Shown here: in pieces, positions 45,348-52,959 of the stretch | How positions within the stretch are numbered: position 1 is the first letter of the stretch | Layout: each line of letters starts with the position of its first letter | Assembly: GCF_016900655.1 (NCBI RefSeq) | Contig: NZ_JACJKH010000007.1 | Span: 1 to 64,000 of the forward strand | Reading direction: 5' to 3' | Length of the DNA: 64,000 nucleotides | Source: Drancourtella massiliensis | GTDB lineage: Bacteria; Bacillota; Clostridia; Lachnospirales; Lachnospiraceae | Made by a program: the position numbers and the translations under genes | The notes under the pieces: model-generated | The model's database searches: none | Seen by the model: only the letters and a program-made list of their open reading frames with translations | What the model was told of the DNA's origin: nothing

Positions 45348-45376
45348 ATTCTACTAGACATTGTTATAAAAATCAA
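45348..45376 (-). promoter_or_regulatory. Probable plsX operon promoter
   Basis: On the minus strand TTGATT (45371-45376) is followed after 17 bases by TAGAAT (45348-45353), with AGGAGG just before the plsX start. A separate promoter would be expected if rpmF no longer precedes plsX. Confidence 0.5.
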
Positions 45377-45391
45377 TGCTTTTCTATCTTT

Positions 45392-46627
45392 TTAAGAACT
45401 CTTGCCAACGCGGTATTCCCGTTTCAGCGCACTCATAATGACTCTGGATGCTACATCCACGATATTGAATCCAAAGGCAATCGCAAGACATGTGGTGGCT
45501 AGAAGGATTCCTTCACTGGAAATGAGCGCGGAATCATTGCTTACAAAACCGTACATCATATAGTACAGATTTGGTCCCGGAATCAAAGGAAATACAGATG
45601 CTGTCAGGAAAATCGTCGATGGTGCCTTATTGACTCTGGACATGATAAATGCATAAAATCCGACAAATACCGCTGCAATCAATGTAGCAAGAAAGTTGCT
45701 CGGTTCAATGGCAAATACGAGAGCATAAATTCCCCATGTAATAAACGCACCAACTCCCGAGTAGAATACCTGACGTCCCCGGACTTTAAACCATATGGCA
45801 AAACCGATACAGGCAATCGTACAGGAAACAAGCTGCATCGGAACACTTGGTGTCAGCATAAATCCTTCCATGGATCTTGCATGAAAGACCATCATGGCAA
45901 GCGCGATCCCAAGAGCAATTCCTGTTGCCCCGAGAATGGAATTTAAAATATTAATGGACCCGGATATAAAGTCCCGCTGCAGTAACTCGCGGAATCCATT
46001 GGTCGTACCAAGTCCACTGATCAGCAGCATGACAATCCCGATCATGATTCTGTCGGGATGTGTTCCGATTCCATTTCTGGTCGCCAGGATAATAATGATC
46101 TCAGATAAAAAGGCAAGGATCAGATTATAAATCATCAGATTTCCTTCCCTTGTGCTCAGCCATTTTCCAACAAATACAATCATCAGTGAAACAACCACAG
46201 CAACAATCGCATCCATAAATCCGCACCCGAAGAATACGGCAAATCCGGCACCTCCCATGACTCCCGCCACATACCGGAGAATTTCCGGCTGTTCCGGCCG
46301 GTTCATCACTTCCTCAAACTTGATCTTCAGCTGATCCGCATCCGGCTTATGGGCACAGACATATCTGGAAAGATTGTTCAGATAGTCCAGCCGGTCAAAA
46401 TCATTCTCCGATGTCTCGATATGCCTTACCTGAGTGATAAACTCTCCTTCCGGCGTCTTCGCTGTCACCTGAATGTTGCTTGGAATAACAAATACATCAT
46501 ATCTGACAAATCCATAACTTTTCAGCATTCTGTAAAGGGCATCCTCCAACCGGAAATTTTCCGCTCCGCTTTTCAGCATCTCTTCTCCGATATCCAGGAT
46601 GCCTTCAATAATTCTGTTGTAGTCCAT
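45392..46627 (-). CDS. Threonine/serine exporter family protein (fused ThrE)
   Basis: A 411-residue membrane protein. It has a soluble N-terminal ThrE domain (about 1-120), five membrane helices (about 120-260) and a second set of about five helices (about 275-400) matching ThrE_2. Corynebacterium ThrE has the same fused plan and exports threonine and serine. In many Firmicutes the halves are split. It is encoded downstream of the YkvI-type transporter after a terminator. Substrate is inferred from the family only. Confidence 0.8.
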   Translation of the reverse strand: MDYNRIIEGILDIGEEMLKSGAENFRLEDALYRMLKSYGFVRYDVFVIPSNIQVTAKTPEGEFITQVRHIETSENDFDRLDYLNNLSRYVCAHKPDADQLKIKFEEVMNRPEQPEILRYVAGVMGGAGFAVFFGCGFMDAIVAVVVSLMIVFVGKWLSTREGNLMIYNLILAFLSEIIIILATRNGIGTHPDRIMIGIVMLLISGLGTTNGFRELLQRDFISGSINILNSILGATGIALGIALAMMVFHARSMEGFMLTPSVPMQLVSCTIACIGFAIWFKVRGRQVFYSGVGAFITWGIYALVFAIEPSNFLATLIAAVFVGFYAFIMSRVNKAPSTIFLTASVFPLIPGPNLYYMMYGFVSNDSALISSEGILLATTCLAIAFGFNIVDVASRVIMSALKREYRVGKSS

Positions 46628-46776
46628 CCTTCTACCTCACTCCACTTTCTTTTTTCTTTCTTAAGCACTTTCCTATTCTAGCAAATAATAATCGATTTTT
46701 CATCCCTTTTCTAAAAGAATTCCTCTTCTTTTACAAATTTCTTACAATTGTGGTTGAGCCTGCCCGCACTCCACAC

Positions 46777-46809
46777 AAAAAACAGCAACCGTTTCGATTG
46801 CTGTTTTTT
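46777..46809. terminator. Bidirectional terminator after the YkvI-type gene
   Basis: AAAAAACAGCAA (46777-46788) and TTGCTGTTTTTT (46798-46809) are perfect 12-bp arms. On the minus strand it stops transcription after the transporter gene. Confidence 0.8.
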
Positions 46810-46834
46810 ACAGACAGATATTTTCTGCAAATAG

Positions 46835-47980
46835 CTATGCTTTTTTCCTTTTAGCAAGGAAATCTGTAATATTTTTCTTAATCATAAACAGAATTAACAC
46901 TGCTCCGACATAACCATTCAGAACATAAATAACATTAACGAGTGTTCTGAATGGAAGGAACAGCCCGACGATCAGCCCTACAACCGCAAGAACAACTGTC
47001 AAAATTTTAAAACGGGAAGTTCCTTCTTTTGCGAAACGGGATGCCGGATTATAGAGCAGCGGAACAGCTGTCGTATAAATACCTGCAAATACAACAATTG
47101 CAAAAATAGCAGAAAACGGTTTCCAGATCTTCATGGCAAGAATCAGGTTCGGAATATCTGCATTCCATACATAAGCGCTTCCGTCCTCAAGCGGAGTATT
47201 GATATTGGCAATCTGGCCGAAAGAGATCAAAGCAATTGCAACACACACAGCAACCGTGCCACCTACGATACCATAGTTAAGATCTTTTTTCTTGTTCTTG
47301 GATCCCAGCGCTGCCGTAAAACTTGCAAACCACAGAAGAACAAATCCTGCATAGGAAGCTGCTGAAATAAACCAGTTCGCACCTGCATTTTTGATCGTTT
47401 CTCCCTCTGCTGCTCCTGCATAGGCACCTGTCCGGATAACTTCCAGTCCTGCCGGAATATTGCCTGCATCCTGAATCACCGTAACAAGACCGATAAAAAT
47501 ACAAAGTACAACGATAATCGGCCCTACGACACCAATGGCATCAACGAGAGAATTCAGTCCGCCGACTACTGTAATTGTCGTAAGGATTGTAAGGATGACT
47601 GCACCTGCCCAGTTCGGAAGTCCGTACTCCTGATTCAATGTAGATGCCGCACCGCCGATCATAACCCAAAATGACATATAGCAGAAAATCGTAGAATAAT
47701 AGTCACAAAATGTTCCTACATATTTTCCGCAAAAATATTTGTAAACATCATTTCCGTGTTCAAACTTCTGTTCAGCGCCTGCTTTCGCAAAGTTAAAATT
47801 GTAATACAGAAACATGACCGCAAAGCCAAGAATAACCAGAATTGACTGCCAGCCATATGCTGTATAGTATTGAATGATCTCCTGGCCTGTCGCAAATCCG
47901 GATCCGATGGTAAACGCGATTACCGCTCCTGCCAGAATCAGAACTCTCTTCCAGTTCACTGCGCCGTTCTCTTTGCCCAT
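46835..47980 (-). CDS. YkvI-family membrane transporter
   Basis: A 381-residue integral membrane protein with about ten hydrophobic segments. The start VLILAGAVIAFTIGSGFATGQEIIQYY resembles the substrate-binding first helix of LeuT/APC-fold carriers and the YkvI family, whose substrates are unknown. AGGAGGGG precedes the ATG. It lies 94 bases after grdB on the same strand, but a strong terminator sits between them. As membrane proteins of this family stand beside a GrdE/GrdB pair here, it may import the amine substrate of the reductase (inference). Confidence 0.75.
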   Translation of the reverse strand: MGKENGAVNWKRVLILAGAVIAFTIGSGFATGQEIIQYYTAYGWQSILVILGFAVMFLYYNFNFAKAGAEQKFEHGNDVYKYFCGKYVGTFCDYYSTIFCYMSFWVMIGGAASTLNQEYGLPNWAGAVILTILTTITVVGGLNSLVDAIGVVGPIIVVLCIFIGLVTVIQDAGNIPAGLEVIRTGAYAGAAEGETIKNAGANWFISAASYAGFVLLWFASFTAALGSKNKKKDLNYGIVGGTVAVCVAIALISFGQIANINTPLEDGSAYVWNADIPNLILAMKIWKPFSAIFAIVVFAGIYTTAVPLLYNPASRFAKEGTSRFKILTVVLAVVGLIVGLFLPFRTLVNVIYVLNGYVGAVLILFMIKKNITDFLAKRKKA

Positions 47981-48007
47981 AGAGTCCCCTCCTATCCATC
48001 AAAAATT

Positions 48008-48042
48008 AAAAAACGGGTACAGTACAGATCTGTACTGTACCC
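48008..48042 (-). terminator. Perfect 28-bp palindromic terminator after grdB
   Basis: GGGTACAGTACAGA (48015-48028) is followed by its exact complement (48029-48042), so the stem has no obvious unpaired loop. On the minus strand GTTTTTTAATTTTT follows. It separates grdB from the transporter gene. Confidence 0.85.
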
Positions 48043-48074
48043 GGATTCTGTTATTATTTTTTAGTTATCTTTCT

Positions 48075-49397
48075 TTAGAAATTGTCTTTTTCAAATACGG
48101 TCTGCTCGGTTACTTCAGTTTGAAGTGCTTTGAGCGCCCGGCGTACCATTCTCTTACGGATCTTCTTGGAATCCACTTCGCCCTGGGTTGGATCACCAAG
48201 CGGATACGGAATACCAACACCTGGGATAATTCTGTTGGCGCCGATTGTAAGGGAAATCGGAACTACCGTTGCCATATGTACTACCGGAACCCCATATTTT
48301 TCGATTCCTTTAACCATCGTTGCACCGCAACGAGTACAGGTACCTCATGTGCTGACGAGGATAACCCCGTCAACATGCTCCTGTTCTGTGAGGATCTTAC
48401 CGATCTCATCACCAAATTTTGCTGCAGATCCTGTCGCAGTTCCTGTACCTGTTGTTGTACAGAAGAAGTTTACGAGTTCACCGAACTCTCCGTCTCTTTC
48501 CATTTCACGAAGTACATCAAGCGGAACTACCAGGTTCGGATTTGCCATAACGAACTGACGGTCATATCCACCATGGATTGTTGTAAACTCTTCCGGGCTC
48601 ATAGAATCTTTTCCTTCGATGGAGTAGATTCCGAACTTCGTTGCATTGGAAGATTCGATATGATCCGGGTTTCCAACCGGAACAACACCACCGGAAGTAA
48701 CAACCGCGATCTTCGCATGTTTGATATCCTTGATTGCCGGTGCAGGCGGTACCCTGTCAAATTTCGGCATCGGAAGGTCTGTCTCAAACGGCTCGCCTTT
48801 CATCTTCTTTACAAGCATCTTGATGGCACGTTCGGATCCTCTTTCTTCCGCGAAGTAGTTGACACGGATTCCTCTTTCGTGATAATTTTCTTCATTCGGT
48901 CCAAGAATCTCTTCGCCTGTTGCCATCTTCTTGATCAGATTTACGATGGACGGAAGTACTTTTCTCATTGTAGCTGCGGAGTTTCCTGTCTTTACTGTGA
49001 TCACGTCCTTGCGGAACATATCAACACCAGGGTTCTCCTCATAGGCTGCTGTCAGCACCGGAATACCGAGTCTTTCTTCCACTGCTTTACAGATCGTTCC
49101 ACATGCAACGCCGTAACGTCCTGCGTTGAATGCCGGTCCTGCAAAGAAGACGTCCGGTTCATATTTCTTTACCATGTCGATAATCGTATCGGTTGCTTCA
49201 TCCAGATTTTCTCCGAAATAGTTGTCACCGCAGATTACTGTAGCTACGATTTCATAATCTTCACCAAGAGCCTGTGCAAGAGCTGCTCCTGGTCCAAGAG
49301 CCTCTTCTCTTACTTCCGGTTTGTAATCTGCCTTTTCCTCACCGCCGATACCGGCAAAGAACTGGTTAATATAATGAACAATTTTATATTTTGCCAT
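48075..49397 (-). CDS. grdB: GrdB-like selenoprotein B (glycine/sarcosine/betaine reductase family), Sec at residue 351
   Basis: A 440-residue protein read through an in-frame UGA at 48345-48347. Before the UGA the chain ends DGVILVST and after it continues GTCTRCGATMVKGIEKYG and GVPYPLG, the exact surroundings of selenocysteine in GrdB, giving a U-x-x-C redox motif. GrdB is the substrate-specific catalytic subunit that cleaves the C-N bond of an amine, with GrdE holding the substrate by a pyruvoyl group and selenoprotein A taking the product. The ATG at 49397 has GGAGG. It follows grdE by 21 bases. Substrate unknown; plain stop-codon loss of function is unlikely because the downstream part is conserved. 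Confidence 0.9.
48317..48333 (-). promoter_or_regulatory. SECIS-like hairpin for UGA decoding
   Basis: In the mRNA, 11 bases after the UGA, TCGTTGC and GCAACGA form a perfect 7-bp stem with a GGU loop. Bacterial SECIS elements lie just downstream of the UGA and show a short stem with conserved G and U in the apical loop, where SelB binds. Position and loop fit well. Confidence 0.7.
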
Positions 49398-49418
49398 TTT
49401 GGATCCTCCTTCCAAATC

Positions 49419-50705
49419 TTAATATCCCCTTGCTGCAAGGTGGTTAAAGCCGTTTGCGATCGTAGATGCAATGATGATCTGAAGCTCTGCCTCAAAGGAA
49501 CCGTCTTCATTGACACATCCTGCCCATCCGCCGATCTGGCTTTCGATGTAATCCATAGTACCGATCACTTTGTCCATAGCCGGGAACTGTAATGTCGCAT
49601 TTCCCTGTCCACAGGAGGAAAGTGCATCCGCCTCATCGCATGTATCTGCCAGAGACTGGGATTTTCCGTCTTTTCCCGGGAATTCGTCTGTGATCAGAAC
49701 TACTTTCACGCCTTTGCGTTCTACTTTACGGCAGTTCATCATCAGGTCGGTATCCGGATTTCCGTATCCTTCCTCTGTGATCAGTACGCCATCAAGTCCC
49801 ATCCATTCTGCCAATTTTGCAACCATGTCAGAATGTCTCTCTTTATCAGCAAGGAATACGTTTTCATTCGTAAGGATGACACCCATAAAGTTGATGTCTT
49901 TTCCGTGATGCTTATAGCAGTCCTCGATAACCGGGTTGTGGAAGTGGTGATAGGTCGTAACCTTGTCACACGGAGCTACACAGTTTCCGGATACGATCGC
50001 GCCGTCCATGATTTCTGTCGGATACATGAATGTCGGTACGAACTGTTTTGCGTCAACTCCATAGTAATATGTATCGTGGAGGAGTCCCTGTGACTGAAGC
50101 ATGTGGATATATCCTACTTTCGGAAGATCAGGATACATTGCGGCCTGCTCAAAAATCGGCTTCGTCTCATATGTTTCCAGTGTATCCGGTTCAATGTTTC
50201 TTCCTGCTTCTCCAAGGTAAGCTGCAACTTTCAGTCCTGCCATTCTTCCCGCTTTTTCATATACGTGGGTCTCAAGCCCTTCCTGAGGTTCGATTACAAC
50301 ACAGAGATTTACAGTCTTGGAAAACGGACAGTAATCTGCTGCCGGTCCGCTCATGTCGATAACACCTTCCTGGAAACCAACAATCCGTCCAACGGTAACT
50401 ACGCAGCATCCGTCCAGCGCATGTGTTCTTCCTTCGCCTACTGTCGGTGTTACTTTCCCTACAACTCCAGGGAAAATCTCTCCGCCTGATACTTTTACTC
50501 TAGGTTCGATTACATCCTTCACCGGTGTAATACGTGTGCTGTCACCCGGACGGGCGATGTCAAGGCTGCAGCCGATCAATTTGTCATCTTCCAGAACAAG
50601 CGCTTCCACTTCTTCCTTATTGACATAGAGCACATGGTCTTTCACATATGTCTTTTCTGCAAATTGGATATCGTCGATCTTAATCTTCCCTAATTCCAAT
50701 TTCAT
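49419..50705 (-). CDS. grdE: GrdE-like pyruvoyl proprotein of the reductase component B
   Basis: A 428-residue protein of the GrdE family. The processing site SGN/CVAPCDK places Asn241-Cys242, the same position as the Cys242 cleavage site known for GrdE of glycine reductase; cleavage gives two subunits and a pyruvoyl group that binds the amine as a Schiff base. The conserved end SCGQGNATLQFPAMDKVIGTMDYIESQIGGWAG is present. AAGGAGGG lies 8 bases before the ATG. It is the first gene after a dedicated promoter and is coupled to grdB. The family includes glycine, sarcosine and betaine enzymes and others of unknown substrate. Confidence 0.9.
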   Translation of the reverse strand: MKLELGKIKIDDIQFAEKTYVKDHVLYVNKEEVEALVLEDDKLIGCSLDIARPGDSTRITPVKDVIEPRVKVSGGEIFPGVVGKVTPTVGEGRTHALDGCCVVTVGRIVGFQEGVIDMSGPAADYCPFSKTVNLCVVIEPQEGLETHVYEKAGRMAGLKVAAYLGEAGRNIEPDTLETYETKPIFEQAAMYPDLPKVGYIHMLQSQGLLHDTYYYGVDAKQFVPTFMYPTEIMDGAIVSGNCVAPCDKVTTYHHFHNPVIEDCYKHHGKDINFMGVILTNENVFLADKERHSDMVAKLAEWMGLDGVLITEEGYGNPDTDLMMNCRKVERKGVKVVLITDEFPGKDGKSQSLADTCDEADALSSCGQGNATLQFPAMDKVIGTMDYIESQIGGWAGCVNEDGSFEAELQIIIASTIANGFNHLAARGY

Positions 50706-50733
50706 AGGTAAATCCCTCCTTCTTTGTAATCGC

Positions 50734-50766
50734 GATAACTTTAAGTCAAAAAAAAACTTTGTTATC
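50734..50766. promoter_or_regulatory. Inverted repeat in the grdE leader
   Basis: GATAAC (50734-50739) and GTTATC (50761-50766), with inner AGT/ACT pairing, lie between the grdE promoter and its ribosome site. They may bind the neighbouring TetR protein or fold in the mRNA. Confidence 0.35.
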
Positions 50767-50788
50767 TTTTTTCTTGTTCTTTATCCCT

Positions 50789-50817
50789 ATTATATGATTT
50801 TGTCTTACAATTATCAA
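50789..50817 (-). promoter_or_regulatory. Promoter of grdE-grdB
   Basis: On the minus strand TTGATA (50812-50817), 17 bases, then TATAAT (50789-50794). The leader to the start codon is about 75 bases. Confidence 0.65.
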
Positions 50818-50880
50818 GTTTTTTATTCAATCTTTCTATACATTTTTTCGATAAGTTCTATAAGTTCAGCATTTCCACCA

Positions 50881-50921
50881 AAAAAAGACGCCTTCAGACA
50901 GTTTTCCCGTCTGAAGACGCC
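50881..50921 (-). terminator. Intrinsic terminator after the TetR gene
   Basis: On the minus strand GTCTTCAGAC and GTCTGAAGGC pair around GGGAAAACT, with further pairing below, and TTTTTT follows (50881-50886). It separates tetR from grdE. Confidence 0.75.
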
Positions 50922-50923
50922 CC

Positions 50924-51616
50924 TTATTGAATTTGATATTCCTTATATCCTTTCAAGTCTTTCGCAAACATTCGAACCAGCTTTTCAATATCACGAATAA
51001 AGAGTCTTACCCTTCCGTTTACATCCTTTTCCTCAATTCCATCGTCACAGACCGTCTTGAAATATCCTTTGAACAGAAGGCAGACCATCCGGTTCAACGA
51101 TACCGCATTATCGTATCCAATCGCATTGGAACGGATACACTTTCTGCACATTTCAAAATCACGCCCCATGAAGTCCCCTGTCTGAAGCATCTCGTGGAAG
51201 ACCCTGTTGGAGAGCATCAGGTTTTCCGGAAACATCTTATAATACTCTCTGATGGAAACACGCAGCTTGTTATTGTTATTTTCGAAAAAGAGAAGATTAT
51301 ATGCCTCAGGCTTCCGGAATGCCTCCATGGAATAGCAGTACCATACCCCAACATAGATATCCCACACATTTTTCCAGTGCTTCTCCGCCGCGTTCAGACG
51401 CTGGATATAATAGTTCAGCTCCCCAAGCTCTGCATAGTATAACAGTTCATCCCTGCTGTCAAAATAGCGGTACAGACTTGCCGTAGAACAGTCCATCTCC
51501 TTTGCAATCCGCCGGATCGTCACCGCGCCGATCCCCTCCTGATGAATAATCTCATTCGCTTTCGCAATATAATCCCGTCTTGTCAGTCCTTTAAAGTACT
51601 TTTCATTCCTCTTCAT
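50924..51616 (-). CDS. TetR/AcrR-family regulator next to grdE
   Basis: A 230-residue regulator with an N-terminal TetR helix-turn-helix (about residues 33-55, AVTIRRIAKEMDCSTASLYRYFDSRDELL) and a larger-than-usual C-terminal ligand domain with several Cys residues (MCRKC). It follows grdX by 12 bases and so is co-transcribed with it. It faces the grdE promoter region and is the natural candidate to sense the reductase substrate. The exact operator is not proven. Confidence 0.85.
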   Translation of the reverse strand: MKRNEKYFKGLTRRDYIAKANEIIHQEGIGAVTIRRIAKEMDCSTASLYRYFDSRDELLYYAELGELNYYIQRLNAAEKHWKNVWDIYVGVWYCYSMEAFRKPEAYNLLFFENNNNKLRVSIREYYKMFPENLMLSNRVFHEMLQTGDFMGRDFEMCRKCIRSNAIGYDNAVSLNRMVCLLFKGYFKTVCDDGIEEKDVNGRVRLFIRDIEKLVRMFAKDLKGYKEYQIQ

Positions 51617-51628
51617 ATACCAATTCCC

Positions 51629-52018
51629 TTACATCAGTCTCGGAACGATATTTTCAATTACCGAAAGGTCGATGGTCTTAAAGTCTTCTTCTACGTTTTT
51701 CTGATAGTGGTCCGGTGTCGGGGCAATTTCCTGCCACTGTTCGTATGTTTCAATGCATTTTTCAATCAGCATGATATCTTTCGTATTATCTTCCTCCCCT
51801 TTCGGGTATACCATAACCGAACGGAACGGCGTCTGGTTCGGCTTCAGGCTGGACGCCTGAGGGTGGGTCAGAAGGATATGCCGGTCATACACAAGGTCTC
51901 TTACCTTGATCAGTACGTCTCTGTAAGAGTCCAGAAGAATGACTTCCATGTCATCTTTATATTTTCGGTACACTCTATCGTTGTTTGTCACCAAAGTTAC
52001 TTTTTCCATATTCCACAT
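51629..52018 (-). CDS. grdX: GrdX-family protein
   Basis: A 129-residue soluble protein of the GrdX family, small proteins found in glycine/betaine reductase gene clusters with unknown function. The segment DVLIKVRDLVYDRHILLTHP followed by SSLKPNQTPFRSVMV is the family hallmark. The ATG at 52018 with GAGG 10 bases upstream is used; MEKV three codons later is an alternative. Its presence strengthens the call of the downstream genes as a reductase locus. Confidence 0.82.
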   Translation of the reverse strand: MWNMEKVTLVTNNDRVYRKYKDDMEVILLDSYRDVLIKVRDLVYDRHILLTHPQASSLKPNQTPFRSVMVYPKGEEDNTKDIMLIEKCIETYEQWQEIAPTPDHYQKNVEEDFKTIDLSVIENIVPRLM

Positions 52019-52098
52019 CGTATATCAGCCTCTTTTCCGGTTGGTTTCTTTTTATCTTAACATAGTTGCTCTTTTTTCACCATAAATTACGGCAAATT

Positions 52099-52117
52099 TG
52101 TGGTAATTATGTGGTAA
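52099..52117. promoter_or_regulatory. Tandem TGTGGTAA direct repeats upstream of grdX
   Basis: TGTGGTAA occurs at 52099-52106 and 52110-52117, 11 bases apart (one helical turn). The position upstream of grdX and tetR suits a regulator-binding site. No -35/-10 pair could be fixed with confidence nearby. Confidence 0.35.
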
Positions 52118-52126
52118 ACCGGCATG

Positions 52127-52156
52127 AAAAAAGGGATCTGCATATTTGCAAATCCC
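52127..52156 (-). terminator. Intrinsic terminator after rpmF
   Basis: On the minus strand GGGATTTGC and GCAGATCCC pair (one mismatch) and TTTTTT follows (52127-52132). It ends the yceD-rpmF transcript before the grd block. Confidence 0.75.
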
Positions 52157-52174
52157 CGTTTTTCGGTATTTCCA

Positions 52175-52357
52175 TTAGTCTTCTACGGAAATGATTTCTT
52201 TCTTGTTATAGCTTCCGCAAGCTTTGCAAACTCTGTGAGGCATCATAAGTGCGCCGCATTTGCTGCATTTTACAAGATTCGGAGCGCTCATTTTCCAGTT
52301 TGCTCTTCTCTTGTCGCGTCTTGCTTTAGAAGTTTTATTCTTTGGACAAATTGACAT
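52175..52357 (-). CDS. rpmF: 50S ribosomal protein L32
   Basis: A 60-residue ribosomal protein starting MSICPKNKTSKARRDKRRA. Four cysteines in two CxxC pairs (CSKC, CKAC) form a zinc ribbon. It follows yceD by 3 bases. Confidence 0.98.
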   Translation of the reverse strand: MSICPKNKTSKARRDKRRANWKMSAPNLVKCSKCGALMMPHRVCKACGSYNKKEIISVED

Positions 52358-52360
52358 CGG

Positions 52361-52879
52361 TTACACCTCCTTAAAATTCTTAAACAGATCGCGGATAACT
52401 GACATTCTTGGATCAAGACCCGGATCTTCACAATCGCAGGTACCCTCGTTTAGGTTCTGACCACATACACTGCAAAGTCCTTTGCAGTCTTCCCTGCACA
52501 GGGTTTTTGTCGGCCATCCTATCAAAATCTCATAATAGAGTAATTTGTCGACGTCAAGATGATATCCGTCAATATAATCTGATTCTTCGTCTGTCTCTGC
52601 AGTCTCTCCACCGACAACGGCATGTCTCTCAAAAGAAATCTCCATCGGAACTTTCACCGGACTGAGACAACGGTCGCACGGAATCACTGCAGTCAGACTG
52701 CAGGAACCGGAGACAGAAATCTCTTTTCCTTTTACATGCTCAATATGAATCTGCACGCTGCTCTTCTCCACAAGAGGGAAAGGACCGCCTGGCAGTTTCA
52801 TCGCCTCCATCTCAAGCGGAAGGACGGCATCAATCGGTTTGTGCTGTTCGGACAGTACATCGGATAGGTTTAACAGCAT
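52361..52879 (-). CDS. yceD: YceD/DUF177 protein (23S rRNA accumulation)
   Basis: A 172-residue protein of the DUF177 family, which lies before rpmF in most bacteria and is thought to help 23S rRNA stability. It has CDRC in the middle and a cysteine-rich tail (CREDCKGLCSVCGQN and CDC) that may bind zinc. The ATG at 52879 is preferred because AGGAG is then 8 bases away. A consensus promoter lies 29 bases upstream. Confidence 0.9.
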   Translation of the reverse strand: MLLNLSDVLSEQHKPIDAVLPLEMEAMKLPGGPFPLVEKSSVQIHIEHVKGKEISVSGSCSLTAVIPCDRCLSPVKVPMEISFERHAVVGGETAETDEESDYIDGYHLDVDKLLYYEILIGWPTKTLCREDCKGLCSVCGQNLNEGTCDCEDPGLDPRMSVIRDLFKNFKEV

Positions 52880-52907
52880 ATTCATTGCTCCTATTCATAC
52901 CTTGACT

Positions 52908-52935
52908 ATTATATCATGTCATTTCATTTTGTCAA
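52908..52935 (-). promoter_or_regulatory. Strong promoter of yceD-rpmF
   Basis: On the minus strand TTGACA (52930-52935), 16 bases, then TATAAT (52908-52913): both hexamers match the sigma-A consensus exactly. It lies just after the ackA stop codon. Confidence 0.8.
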
Positions 52936-52959
52936 CAGTTTTTTTACTGTCTGAGGAGA

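Noticed and set aside
48345-48347. grdB as a pseudogene with a premature stop
   Set aside because: Both sides of the UGA match the GrdB family without a frame change, the UGA is at the selenocysteine position, and a SECIS-like hairpin follows.
47874-49592. A 572-codon open frame on the plus strand
   Set aside because: It lies antisense to grdB and part of grdE, has no family features and is rich in Cys and Ser as expected for a shadow of the coding strand.
46835-52018. A complete glycine reductase or D-proline reductase operon
   Set aside because: grdA, grdC, grdD and trx genes are absent. The subunits have GrdE/GrdB length and motifs, not those of PrdA/PrdB.
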